Positions 15,234 through 23,138 of a stretch of DNA of 49,944 nucleotides are shown one piece after another. The stretch comes from an uncultured Streptococcus sp. (GTDB lineage: Bacteria > Bacillota > Bacilli > Lactobacillales > Streptococcaceae). The stretch covers positions 1-49,944 of the forward strand of contig NZ_CALHWC010000115.1 of NCBI RefSeq assembly GCF_938036805.1, written 5' to 3'. Each line of letters begins with the position of its first letter. The first letter of the stretch is position 1. A model generated the notes under the pieces. The model saw nothing but the letters and a program-made list of their open reading frames with translations, was not told where the DNA came from and made no database searches. The translations under genes and the position numbers were made by a program.

Positions 15234-16412
15234 TTAGTCCAGCACCCGGCTTCCGCCAGCTACTTCTGCAATGTAAAAGCTAGGAGCATAGCCAACGACT
15301 TCTTGATACTTAGAGCCGACCTTTTCCTTAAAAGCATCCACAGCATCCTTACGCACTAAAGCAATAGCACAGCCACCGAAGCCAGCCCCAGTCATACGAG
15401 CCCCCAGAACACCTTCTTGCTCCCAGGCTGTGTGAACCAAGGTGTCCAGCTCTAGGCCGGTCACTTCATAGTCATGCTCCAATGAAACATGGGAGGCATT
15501 CATGAGACGGCCAAACTTGCTCAGATCGCCTGCTTGCAAAGCTACCCTCGCTTGCAAAGTGCGTTGATTTTCTAAAACTGCATGGCGAGCTCGTTTGAGT
15601 CGGTTCTCGTCCTCTATCAAATAGCTATACTCATCAAAGTCCCACTCGCCCAACTCACCCAAGGTTGCGATAGACAGCTTGCGATTGAGCTCTTCAACAG
15701 CTTTTTCACACTCAGCACGGCGCTCATTGTACTTAGAGTCCGCCAACTCACGACGCTTATTGGTATTCATAATCACTACGACATTGTCCTTGAGATCAAG
15801 CGGCACCAAATCATATTCAAGAGTATTTGTATCTAAGTAAATAGCCCGCTGGTCAGCTCCCATTCCGATAGCAAACTGGTCCATAATGCCAGAATTAACC
15901 CCGATAAACTCATTCTCAGTTAATTTACCGATTTTCACTAGGTCCAAACGTTCCAACCGCAAATCAAAGAGTTTCTCAGCAATGACACCTGTCAAAAGCT
16001 CTAGAGATGCAGAAGAAGACAAGCCCGATCCATTGGGAATATTTCCATAAACATAGATATCCATTCCTTGGTCAATCGTATGGTCTGCCTCCTGTAGAAA
16101 GTACAAAACTCCTTTCAGATAGTTGGTCCAGTTATGCTCAGGCTCAAAGTGCAGGTTTTCCAGTGGCACTTCAATAATCCCTTTTTCTTCAAAATTCCCT
16201 GAGAAGAATCGCAAGAGCTGATCGTCCCGCTTGCGAGCCGCTCCATAAGTTCCTAGAGAAATTGCTGCAGGAAAGACATGGCCGCCGTTATAGTCCGTAT
16301 GCTCACCAATCAGATTGATCCGACCAGGTGAAAAGAATGTGTGATCCGCTTCTACTCCAAAAACTTTAGCAAAATCTGAACGGATTTGCTCCGCTGAAAG
16401 TACATTTGACAT
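15234..16412 (-). CDS. galK: Galactokinase
   Basis: A 392-residue GHMP kinase phosphorylating galactose to galactose-1-phosphate. The galactose-binding signature GRINLIGEHTDYNGG (about residues 26-40), the ATP loop GSGLSSSASLE (about 128-138) and the third motif TGAGFGGCAIA (about 342-352) are all present. The ATG at 16412 follows AAAGGAG. It is the first gene of the gal operon, with a strong promoter, a perfect cre match and two GalR-type palindromes upstream. Confidence 0.96.
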   Translation of the reverse strand: MSNVLSAEQIRSDFAKVFGVEADHTFFSPGRINLIGEHTDYNGGHVFPAAISLGTYGAARKRDDQLLRFFSGNFEEKGIIEVPLENLHFEPEHNWTNYLKGVLYFLQEADHTIDQGMDIYVYGNIPNGSGLSSSASLELLTGVIAEKLFDLRLERLDLVKIGKLTENEFIGVNSGIMDQFAIGMGADQRAIYLDTNTLEYDLVPLDLKDNVVVIMNTNKRRELADSKYNERRAECEKAVEELNRKLSIATLGELGEWDFDEYSYLIEDENRLKRARHAVLENQRTLQARVALQAGDLSKFGRLMNASHVSLEHDYEVTGLELDTLVHTAWEQEGVLGARMTGAGFGGCAIALVRKDAVDAFKEKVGSKYQEVVGYAPSFYIAEVAGGSRVLD

Positions 16413-16444
16413 AAACTAAACTCCTTTAAAATGAATGATCGATA

Positions 16445-16459
16445 TTGTAATCGTTTTCT
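16445..16459. promoter_or_regulatory. cre (CcpA operator) in the galK leader
   Basis: TTGTAATCGTTTTCT fits the consensus WTGNAANCGNWNNCW at every defined position. It lies just downstream of the galK -10 box, so CcpA bound there would block transcription of the gal operon on preferred sugars. Confidence 0.8.
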
Positions 16460-16466
16460 TATCTTT

Positions 16467-16495
16467 ATTATAACTATTTTCGAGTAAAACTTCAA
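16467..16495 (-). promoter_or_regulatory. galK promoter
   Basis: On the minus strand, TTGAAG (-35, 16495-16490), 17-base spacer, TATAAT (-10, 16472-16467). It is flanked by a GalR-like palindrome upstream and the cre site downstream. Confidence 0.85.
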
Positions 16496-16500
16496 TTAAT

Positions 16501-16519
16501 TTAGTAAATTTTTACCTAA
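16501..16519. promoter_or_regulatory. Candidate GalR operator 1
   Basis: TTAGTAAA-TTT-TTACCTAA is an imperfect palindrome immediately upstream of the galK -35. A second palindrome of the same form is at 16528-16546, 27 bases away centre to centre. Confidence 0.65.
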
Positions 16520-16527
16520 TAAAGCAA

Positions 16528-16546
16528 TTGAGTAATATTTACTAAA
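16528..16546. promoter_or_regulatory. Candidate GalR operator 2
   Basis: TTGAGTAA-TAT-TTACTAAA, 7 of 8 arm positions matching, is just upstream of the galR -35. Its likeness to operator 1 suggests one LacI-type protein, GalR, controls both divergent promoters, including its own. Confidence 0.7.
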
Positions 16547-16553
16547 TTCCTCT

Positions 16554-16582
16554 TTGTTATTTACTTGTTTTTGAGGTATAAT
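16554..16582 (+). promoter_or_regulatory. galR promoter
   Basis: TTGTTA (-35, 16554-16559), 17-base spacer, TATAAT (-10, 16577-16582), 29 bases before the galR ATG. Confidence 0.8.
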
Positions 16583-16611
16583 AGCCCATATAAGAAAAAT
16601 AGGAGTAAAAA

Positions 16612-17613
16612 ATGGCTACGATTAAGGATATTGCCCAAGCTGCTGGGGTCTCTCCCGCTACAGTTTCCCGCGTACTCAATTACGACCCAGCCATGTCAGT
16701 AAGTGATGGCACTCGAAAAAAGATTTTTGACATTGCTGAGCAGCTAAACTATAAAAAATCAAGAAAAACTAAGCCAAACAGGACTCAAGCCTACCGTATC
16801 GGACTCATCGAATGGTACACCGAACAGGAAGAACTCGATGACCTCTACTACTACTCTATTCGCTTGGGCATTGAAAAAAAAGCTCAAGAATTGGGTTATG
16901 AGATTCTCAGAGTTTTTCAAAACGATTCTCTTGAGATATTGAAAGACATTAATGGATTGATTGCCATCGGTAAATTCAGCCCAGCTCAAATTCAACAGCT
17001 GGAGCAGTACAGCAACCACTTAGTTTTTGTCGATAGTGATACGCTTAATGCAGACCACAGCTGTGTGACGGTTGATTTTGAGAATGCTGTAAGGAAGGTA
17101 CTTGAGCACTTCATAAATGCTGGTTTTGACCAGATTGGCATGATTGCTGGGCAAGAAAGAACCTCTGACCAGGCTAGGCTCATCAGCGACCCTCGCCTAG
17201 CCAGCTTTCAGCAGTATCTGTCTGAAAAAGGAATCTTTCAAGCTGACTTGGTTAAGGTAGGCAGCTTTTCTTCGGAATCAGGCTATCAGATGATGACAGA
17301 GCTCCTTAGCGAGCACAAGGACAAGCTGCCATCCGCCTTCTTCATCTCCAGCGATGCTTTGGCTATCGGTGCTTTGCGGGCTCTGCAAGAACACGAAATT
17401 CATGTTCCTCAAGATGTCAGCATCATTTCATTTAATGATACCTCTATTGCTAAGTACATCTATCCCAGTCTCAGTACGGTCACCGTTTTTACAGAAGAAA
17501 TGGGCAAGCAGGCTCTGCACATTCTGAATCAAAGTTTAACATCCGAAGAGGATTCCATTCCCTATATGGTCAAACTTTCTACCAAGCTGACCATTCGAGA
17601 AAGCAGTATTTAA
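16612..17613 (+). CDS. galR: LacI-family galactose operon regulator GalR
   Basis: A 333-residue LacI/GalR regulator. The N-terminal helix-turn-helix ATIKDIAQAAGVSPATVSRVLN (residues 2-23) is followed by a hinge and a periplasmic-binding-protein-like sensor domain (about 60-330) with the typical FFISSDALAIGALRAL and ISFNDTSIAKYIYPSLSTV segments. It is transcribed divergently from galKTE and shares operators with it, so it is the likely repressor or regulator of galactose use. birA follows 14 bases after its stop on the same strand. Confidence 0.92.
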   Translation: MATIKDIAQAAGVSPATVSRVLNYDPAMSVSDGTRKKIFDIAEQLNYKKSRKTKPNRTQAYRIGLIEWYTEQEELDDLYYYSIRLGIEKKAQELGYEILRVFQNDSLEILKDINGLIAIGKFSPAQIQQLEQYSNHLVFVDSDTLNADHSCVTVDFENAVRKVLEHFINAGFDQIGMIAGQERTSDQARLISDPRLASFQQYLSEKGIFQADLVKVGSFSSESGYQMMTELLSEHKDKLPSAFFISSDALAIGALRALQEHEIHVPQDVSIISFNDTSIAKYIYPSLSTVTVFTEEMGKQALHILNQSLTSEEDSIPYMVKLSTKLTIRESSI

Positions 17614-17627
17614 CAGAGAAAGAACGA

Positions 17628-18563
17628 ATGAAAACCTACGAAAAATTATTTACCATTCTCAACCAAGCTGACGATTATGCCAACGGAGAAAGTTTGGCTC
17701 AGACATTAGGCATTTCCAGGACATCCATTTGGAAGGCCATTCAGCGCTTGGAAAAAGAAGGAATCAAGATTGATTCCGTAAAAAACCGTGGCTATAAGCT
17801 CAAAGCAGGGGATTTACTAATCCCAAAAATCATTGAAAAAAAGGCACCTATCAAGGTTTCCTTCAACCCCAACTGCCAATCTACTCAGATAGATGCCAAA
17901 GCAGGTCTGGAAGCGGGCAACGAAGCCAATACCCTCTATCTAGCTGCTGCTCAATCCGCTGGTCGCGGTCGCTTCGGCCGAGATTTTTTCTCTCCAAAAC
18001 AGGGCGGCTTTTATATGTCCCTCCATCTCAAGCCCAACCTGTCTTTTGATCAAATCCCTGCTTATACTCTCCTGACAGCTGGAGCCATCTATCAGGCTGT
18101 AAAAAATCTAACCTTCATAGACATAGATATCAAGTGGGTCAACGATATTTACTACAAGGATAAAAAAATCGCAGGTATTTTAACCGAGGCTACTACTTCA
18201 GTCGAGACAGGCTTAGTCACAGACATTATTATCGGGGTCGGTTTTAATTTTTGCGTTCATGATTTTCCAGAAGAATTGCAATCTAAGGCTGGCTCACTCT
18301 TTACAGAGCGAGCTCCTATAAGCAGAAATGAGCTGATTGCTGAAATCTGGAGATGTTTCTACGAAAGCGATCCCCAAGACCTGCTCTATCTTTACAAAAA
18401 GCACTCCCTAGTCCTCGGTCGCCAAGTGAGCTTCCAGCAAAATAATCAAACCTATAAGGGAATTGCTAGCGATATCTCGGACAGTGGTCAACTTCTAGTC
18501 CAGTTGGAGAACGGCCAAAATATCTGGCTCAACAGCGGGGAAATTTCACTGACTAGCTGGTAG
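17628..18563 (+). CDS. birA: Bifunctional biotin-[acetyl-CoA-carboxylase] ligase / biotin repressor
   Basis: A 311-residue class II BirA. The N-terminal winged helix (SLAQTLGISRTSIWKAIQRLEKEG, about residues 22-45) binds DNA. The central ligase domain has the biotinyl-AMP loop GRGRFGRDFFSP (about 113-124), GGFYMSLHL and KWVNDIYYKDKKIAGIL (about 170-186). The C-terminal SH3-like domain is present. It activates biotin and attaches it to biotin carboxyl carrier protein. It lies 14 bases after galR and may be co-transcribed with it, although the functions are unrelated. Confidence 0.92.
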   Translation: MKTYEKLFTILNQADDYANGESLAQTLGISRTSIWKAIQRLEKEGIKIDSVKNRGYKLKAGDLLIPKIIEKKAPIKVSFNPNCQSTQIDAKAGLEAGNEANTLYLAAAQSAGRGRFGRDFFSPKQGGFYMSLHLKPNLSFDQIPAYTLLTAGAIYQAVKNLTFIDIDIKWVNDIYYKDKKIAGILTEATTSVETGLVTDIIIGVGFNFCVHDFPEELQSKAGSLFTERAPISRNELIAEIWRCFYESDPQDLLYLYKKHSLVLGRQVSFQQNNQTYKGIASDISDSGQLLVQLENGQNIWLNSGEISLTSW

Positions 18564-18583
18564 TTTGTACAAAATTGCATTCA

Positions 18584-18616
18584 AAAAGCACTTGATGTTC
18601 CATTTCAAGTGCTTTT
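18584..18616. terminator. Bidirectional terminator between birA and the SufT-like gene
   Basis: AAAAGCACTTG and CAAGTGCTTTT form an 11-bp perfect stem (loop about 11 bases) flanked by A and T runs, so it can stop transcription on both strands. Confidence 0.85.
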
Positions 18617-18646
18617 CTGTATAGTCTTTCTTCCAGTATGATGCCG

Positions 18647-18985
18647 CTATTTAATCCCCAAAGCGATTCGAGCATAACGACTCATCTTTTCTACTGTCCA
18701 AGCGGGATACCAAACCAATTTGACTTCTGTCTTAGTAACCTCTGGAACATCTGACATGGCATCATAAATCTGGTCAGTCAGAAGATCCGCCAGAGGGCAT
18801 CCCATAGTGGTCAAGGTCATATCGATTTCCGTTTCCCCATTGGTCTCGTCAAAACGGATCTCATAAATCAAGCCGAGATTGACAATATCAATCCCCAGCT
18901 CTGGGTCAATGACTTGCTCCAAGCTCTCTAAAATCCGCGTTTTAATCTTTTCAACCTCTTCAGGGCTATATTTTTTTTCTGACAT
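18647..18985 (-). CDS. MIP18/DUF59 family metal-sulfur cluster assembly factor (SufT-like)
   Basis: A 112-residue DUF59 protein. Family features are EQVIDPELGIDIVNLGLIYEI (about residues 18-38), DMTLTTMGCPLADLL with the conserved Cys (about 55-69) and VKLVWYPAWTVEKMSRYARIALG near the end. Relatives (SufT, PaaD, MIP18) help Fe-S cluster maturation. It lies 122 bases downstream of rpoD on the same strand and may be read with it. The exact client proteins are unknown. Confidence 0.85.
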   Translation of the reverse strand: MSEKKYSPEEVEKIKTRILESLEQVIDPELGIDIVNLGLIYEIRFDETNGETEIDMTLTTMGCPLADLLTDQIYDAMSDVPEVTKTEVKLVWYPAWTVEKMSRYARIALGIK

Positions 18986-19107
18986 GCATATCCTCCTTAT
19001 AGATATGACAAAAATTCAAGTTAACTTGAGGGGCTTTGTTTTCAGCTAGGTTTTCAGTCTTGACGCTTCCTGCTGAAAGATTTCTGCTCCTCGCTGCTCT
19101 TCATTTC

Positions 19108-20220
19108 TTAATCTTCGATAAAGTCTCTGAGTGGTTTGCTGCGGCTTGGATGGCGGAGTTTACGCAGGGCTTTTGCTTCAATCTGGCGAATCCGCTCACG
19201 GGTGACATTGAAGACCTTGCCGACATCCTCTAGTGTCCGCATTTTTCCATCGTCCAGACCAAAGCGCAGACGCAAGACATTTTCCTCGCGGTCTGTCAGC
19301 GTATCTAGGACTTCATCCAACTGCTCACGAAGGACGACACGAGTTGTGTAGTCAACTGGATTTTCAATCACTTCGTCCTCGATAAAGTCTCCCAGATGAC
19401 TATCATCTTCCTCACCGATTGGCGTCTCCAGAGAAACCGGCTCCTGAGCAATCTTGAGAATCTCACGAACCTTATCTGGTGTCATATCCATGCGCTCAGC
19501 GATTTGCTCTGGTGTTGGATCTTGACCTAATTCCTGCAAGAGATTGCGTTGCTCGCGGACTAGCTTGTTAATGGTTTCCACCATGTGAACTGGAATCCGA
19601 ATAGTCCGAGCTTGATCAGCAATTGCACGGGTAATGGCCTGACGAATCCACCAAGTCGCATAAGTTGAAAACTTAAATCCTTTGGTGTAGTCAAACTTAT
19701 CAACAGCCTTCATCAACCCCATATTTCCTTCTTGAATCAAGTCAAGGAACTGCATCCCACGGCCGACATAACGCTTAGCAATAGAAACAACCAGACGAAG
19801 ATTGGCCTCAGCCAGACGCTGCTTGGCTTCCAAGTCTCCCTGTTCTACCAAGATAGCCAACTCCTGCTCTTCTTCATTACTGAGAAGGGGCACAACCCCG
19901 ATTTCTTTCAGGTACATGCGGACTGGGTCATTGACCTTGGCTGAATTGCTGCCCAAGAGCTCTTCATCTGTCAGCTCCGCTTCTTCCTCTTCAGTATTCA
20001 AGACGCGCGCGCTGGGATTTCCTTCCTTATCTGTAATCGAGATACCTGCATCCTGAATGCGTTGCAGCAAATCCTCAATCCCATCAGCGTCCAACGTGAA
20101 AGGAATGACCAGTTGGTCATTGATTTCATCATCTGTCGCTACACCTGTCTGCTTATGGTTGCGGATGAATTCTGCAATTTGAACGTCTAATGTTGTTACT
20201 TCTTTTTGTTTTGTAGCCAT
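19108..20220 (-). CDS. rpoD: Primary (housekeeping) RNA polymerase sigma factor
   Basis: A 370-residue sigma-70, the normal length for streptococci. It has region 1.2 (DPVRMYLKEIGVVPLL, about 97-112), region 2 with DLIQEGNMGLMKAVDKFDYTKGFKFSTYATWWIRQAI (about 160-196), region 3, and region 4.2 with DVGKVFNVTRERIRQIEAKALRKLRHP (about 335-361). It recognises TTGACA/TATAAT promoters, which matches the promoters seen in this window. The ATG is 2 bases after the dnaG stop, so the two are one transcription unit. Confidence 0.97.
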   Translation of the reverse strand: MATKQKEVTTLDVQIAEFIRNHKQTGVATDDEINDQLVIPFTLDADGIEDLLQRIQDAGISITDKEGNPSARVLNTEEEEAELTDEELLGSNSAKVNDPVRMYLKEIGVVPLLSNEEEQELAILVEQGDLEAKQRLAEANLRLVVSIAKRYVGRGMQFLDLIQEGNMGLMKAVDKFDYTKGFKFSTYATWWIRQAITRAIADQARTIRIPVHMVETINKLVREQRNLLQELGQDPTPEQIAERMDMTPDKVREILKIAQEPVSLETPIGEEDDSHLGDFIEDEVIENPVDYTTRVVLREQLDEVLDTLTDREENVLRLRFGLDDGKMRTLEDVGKVFNVTRERIRQIEAKALRKLRHPSRSKPLRDFIED

Positions 20221-20222
20221 AC

Positions 20223-22004
20223 CTACTCCATTCTTCTTTTTTGTGCGATTAAGCGCTCCACTTCTAATATAGCGGCATTCTCATCTCCAGTATGCAAAGC
20301 TTCTCGAACCTTTTTGCTAATCAGCTGATTATTCTTACGAAGCAATTCGCGTTCCCTAGTCAGCTCAACTTCTGCTAACTCTCCGTCTTCCATCTCCTCT
20401 GGCAAATCTTCCTCCAACATCCGATACCAAAGTTGCTGGACTCTTTCTGGTAAGCTAGATAAATCCTGCGAAGTCACTTCACCATTGGCCAGTAAAAGCT
20501 CGTATAGCTCCTGCAGTTCCGCCGTATCAAAGGCAAAATCTGTACGAAGCCGGTAGCTATTTAAAACCAGCGGATTATGTACCATCCGATAAAGGATATG
20601 GATTTCTGCCTTTATCAACCGTGATAGCTGTTTAGAAAGCGGAAGATCTACCAGTACAGGTCTTCTTAGAGATTCCGACTGCTGCCCGCTTCGACTACTT
20701 CTCTCAATCAAACGACTATTGTTAACCGTATTCTCTACCTGCTGGTAATCAAAATCTGGCAGTAACTCAGCCAACATATAAATATAGGAATTCTGAGCTG
20801 TAATAGACTGCGTCTGAGCAATAATAGGCGCCATTCGCTCTACAAATTCAATCTGAGCCTGCAAATTTTCAATATTATCCGGCTTGAGATAACGCAAAAG
20901 GAACTCTACATCACTAATTCGCGTTTTGGTCAGAAATTGTCGCAATTCCTCGGCAGAATTTTTTGCAATAAACTCATCGGGATCCATATTGTCGGGAAAG
21001 GATACAATCTCTACCGACATATCTCGCAGCTCCTCTAAAGCCTTGGCTGTCGCAGCCTGACCAGCCCTGTCTCCATCATAAGTCAGAATGATCTTCTTGC
21101 AATACTTACGCAAATGCTGGACATGCTCAGGTGTCAGAGCTGTTCCCATAGATGCGACTGCATTTTCAACTCCAGCCCGATAGGCCGCAATCACATCCAT
21201 GAAGCCCTCCATCAGATAGACCTCATGGCTCTTTTTAATCACCGGCTTGGCCTTATCCAGATGATAAAGCTCATAGCTTTTATTAAAAATAGGGGTGCTG
21301 CGACTATTCTTATACTTAGCAGTCTGCGAACCAGCCTCCGAATCTTGCCAGATCCGACCAGAAAAGGCGACAACCTGACCCTTGTCATTGGTCAAAGGAA
21401 ACATAATCCGGTTCTGAAAAGCATCGTAGACAAGATTATTCTCTGCCAAATTAAAAAGACCCGAGTTCATGATAGTGGACTCATCAAACTTACCAGCCAT
21501 ACTCTTATGAAGATAGTTGCCTTCATTGGGAGCCAGCCCGATTTGAAAATGCTTAATGACTTCATCCGTCAGCCCACGCTGATAGAGATAAGCGCGCGCT
21601 TCTTCTCCTATCTTGGTCGTCATCAGAACCGCATGATAAAACTTCGCTGCTTCTGTATGAATATCATAGAGCGCCTGATGCGGATGATCCTGTCTCGGTC
21701 GATCTGCGCTAGCTCTCTCCATACCTAATGAAATGCCCGCTCTGTCTGCGACAATCTGCACAGCATCCATAAAGGATACGCCTCGGTAGTCCTCAATAAA
21801 CTTGAAAACATCCCCCGACTTGCCACATCCAAAGCAGTGATAGAACTGCTTGTCCTCTACAACATTGAAAGAGGGCGTCTTTTCGCCATGAAAGGGACAA
21901 AGTCCCAGAAAATTTCTCCCAGCCTTGGTCAAGGCCACTGTTTCTCCTATGACATCGACGATATTGACACTATTTTTTATTTCAGAAATCATTTCTTTAT
22001 CCAA
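20223..22004 (-). CDS. dnaG: DNA primase
   Basis: A 593-residue primase making RNA primers at the replication fork. It has the N-terminal zinc finger CPFHGEKTPSF...FYHCFGCG (about residues 36-60), the RNAP-like core, and TOPRIM motifs EGFMDVIAAYRAG (about 264-276) and TYDGDRAG (about 306-313). The C-terminal helicase-binding domain is diverged. The open frame runs to 22028, but I place the start at a TTG (22004, LDKEMISEIKN) because a perfect GGAGGT lies 8 bases upstream and pneumococcal primase aligns there. ATG at 21992 is the alternative. rpoD follows. Confidence 0.94.
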   Translation of the reverse strand: MDKEMISEIKNSVNIVDVIGETVALTKAGRNFLGLCPFHGEKTPSFNVVEDKQFYHCFGCGKSGDVFKFIEDYRGVSFMDAVQIVADRAGISLGMERASADRPRQDHPHQALYDIHTEAAKFYHAVLMTTKIGEEARAYLYQRGLTDEVIKHFQIGLAPNEGNYLHKSMAGKFDESTIMNSGLFNLAENNLVYDAFQNRIMFPLTNDKGQVVAFSGRIWQDSEAGSQTAKYKNSRSTPIFNKSYELYHLDKAKPVIKKSHEVYLMEGFMDVIAAYRAGVENAVASMGTALTPEHVQHLRKYCKKIILTYDGDRAGQAATAKALEELRDMSVEIVSFPDNMDPDEFIAKNSAEELRQFLTKTRISDVEFLLRYLKPDNIENLQAQIEFVERMAPIIAQTQSITAQNSYIYMLAELLPDFDYQQVENTVNNSRLIERSSRSGQQSESLRRPVLVDLPLSKQLSRLIKAEIHILYRMVHNPLVLNSYRLRTDFAFDTAELQELYELLLANGEVTSQDLSSLPERVQQLWYRMLEEDLPEEMEDGELAEVELTRERELLRKNNQLISKKVREALHTGDENAAILEVERLIAQKRRME

Positions 22005-22043
22005 TAGACAATACCTCCAATTTATCACAGAATATCACTCTAT

Positions 22044-22072
22044 ATTTTATAATAATTTGCCGCAAATGTAAA
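22044..22072 (-). promoter_or_regulatory. dnaG-rpoD promoter
   Basis: On the minus strand, TTTACA (-35, 22072-22067), 17-base spacer, TAAAAT (-10, 22049-22044), about 40 bases upstream of the TTG start. It faces away from the mscL promoter. Confidence 0.7.
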
Positions 22073-22092
22073 ACATTTGATAGGCAAATGAC

Positions 22093-22121
22093 TTGAAATA
22101 ATTGCTACTTTAAGCTATAAT
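22093..22121 (+). promoter_or_regulatory. mscL promoter
   Basis: TTGAAA (-35, 22093-22098), 17-base spacer, TATAAT (-10, 22116-22121), followed by AAAGGAAA upstream of the ATG at 22163. Confidence 0.8.
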
Positions 22122-22162
22122 ATAACCACAAATATTAAATTATTTTTTGAAAGGAAAAGAAA

Positions 22163-22549
22163 ATGTTAAAGGATCTTAAAGAATTTTTGCTACGCGGTAA
22201 CGTGATTGACTTGGCAGTCGGGGTTATCATTGCGAATGCTTTCGGAGCAATCGTCAACTCATTGATTACTGACGTTATCACTCCCCTCTTCCTCAACCCA
22301 ATTTTGAAAGCTGCAAACTTGAAGCAAATCGCTGAATTGAAATGGAACGGAATTGCTTATGGTAACTTCTTGAGCGCCGTGATCAACTTCTTAGTAATCG
22401 GTACTGTTCTCTTCTTCATCGTTAAGTCTGCTGAAAAAGCACAAAGCCTTGCTAAAAAGAACGAAGAAGCTGCTGAAGAAGCACCAGCTGGACCAACAGA
22501 ACTTGAAGTTCTGCAAGAAATCAAGAGCTTGCTTGAAAAACAAAACTAA
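22163..22549 (+). CDS. mscL: Large-conductance mechanosensitive channel
   Basis: A 128-residue MscL with the usual amphipathic N-terminus and TM1 (LRGNVIDLAVGVIIANAFGAIVNSLI, about residues 9-34), a loop, TM2 (FLSAVINFLVIGTVLFFIVKS, about 69-90) and the charged cytoplasmic helix ending LEVLQEIKSLLEKQ. The homopentamer opens under membrane tension and releases osmolytes on osmotic downshock. It is transcribed opposite to dnaG and rpsU and lies between them, splitting the rpsU-dnaG-rpoD cluster. Confidence 0.96.
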   Translation: MLKDLKEFLLRGNVIDLAVGVIIANAFGAIVNSLITDVITPLFLNPILKAANLKQIAELKWNGIAYGNFLSAVINFLVIGTVLFFIVKSAEKAQSLAKKNEEAAEEAPAGPTELEVLQEIKSLLEKQN

Positions 22550-22559
22550 TATCCAAACA

Positions 22560-22734
22560 GAGGCTGGGACAAAAGTCCTAGCCTCTCAATTGTCTTTGGA
22601 TTGTCGAGCAAGACGCAGTGGTTGAGTGGGCTCTACTAGGCTGATTCCATCAGCTTTTACAGCCCTACTCAACTGTGCGGAGGTGGGACGACGAAATCGA
22701 ATTCTAACGAATTACCGATTTCTGTCCCACTCTC
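22560..22734 (-). repeat. MITE-like intergenic repeat, copy 2 (inverted)
   Basis: About 175 bp, the reverse orientation of copies at 15041 and 40704 and the most regular in its ends. GAGGCTGGGAC-AAAA-GTCCTAGCCTC at 22560-22585 forms an 11-bp stem that could end mscL transcription 10 bases after its stop. The internal region GTTGAGTGGGCTC ... AGCCCTACTCAAC is also inverted. No coding sequence. Confidence 0.85.
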
Positions 22735-22758
22735 TGTTTTATTATACGCTTCCCAGTC

Positions 22759-22785
22759 AAAAGAAAAAAACAGCCAAATTGGCTG
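22759..22785 (-). terminator. rpsU terminator
   Basis: On the minus strand CAGCCAA-T-TTGGCTG, a 7-bp perfect stem, is followed by TTTTTTTCTTTT. It starts 18 bases after the rpsU stop. Confidence 0.85.
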
Positions 22786-22802
22786 CTTTCTCATTCTAGT
22801 TA

Positions 22803-22979
22803 TTAGAATTTTTTACGTTTACGAGCTGCTTCTGATTTACGTTTGCGTTTTACAGAAGGTTTTTCATAGAATTCACGTTTGCGTGTTTCTTGAAGAGTAC
22901 CAGCTTTAGTAACCGCACGTTTGAAACGACGAAGAGCATCGTCAAGAGATTCATTCTTACGTACTACTGTTTTTGACAT
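22803..22979 (-). CDS. rpsU: 30S ribosomal protein S21
   Basis: A 58-residue S21 ([23 protein letters not shown]..., ending in a basic tail of Lys and Arg). It binds the platform of the 30S subunit near the anti-Shine-Dalgarno region. The frame is open eight codons further (to 23003), but the ATG at 22979 is preceded by GGGAGTG and gives the standard length. Confidence 0.96.
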
Positions 22980-23013
22980 TTTTTTCACTCCCTTCAAGTC
23001 CAAGATCTATTCT

Positions 23014-23042
23014 ATTCTACACGCAAAATGGATAAATGTCAA
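23014..23042 (-). promoter_or_regulatory. rpsU promoter
   Basis: On the minus strand, TTGACA (-35, 23042-23037), 17-base spacer, TAGAAT (-10, 23019-23014): near-consensus, as expected for a ribosomal protein gene. Confidence 0.85.
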
Positions 23043-23138
23043 GAAAAAAACTGCCATAAACTTATATTATCTTCACTTTCTTTTTTAAAAGCAACAAATT
23101 ATTAGAATGAACATCATAATAGCAAAAAGAAATTTATT

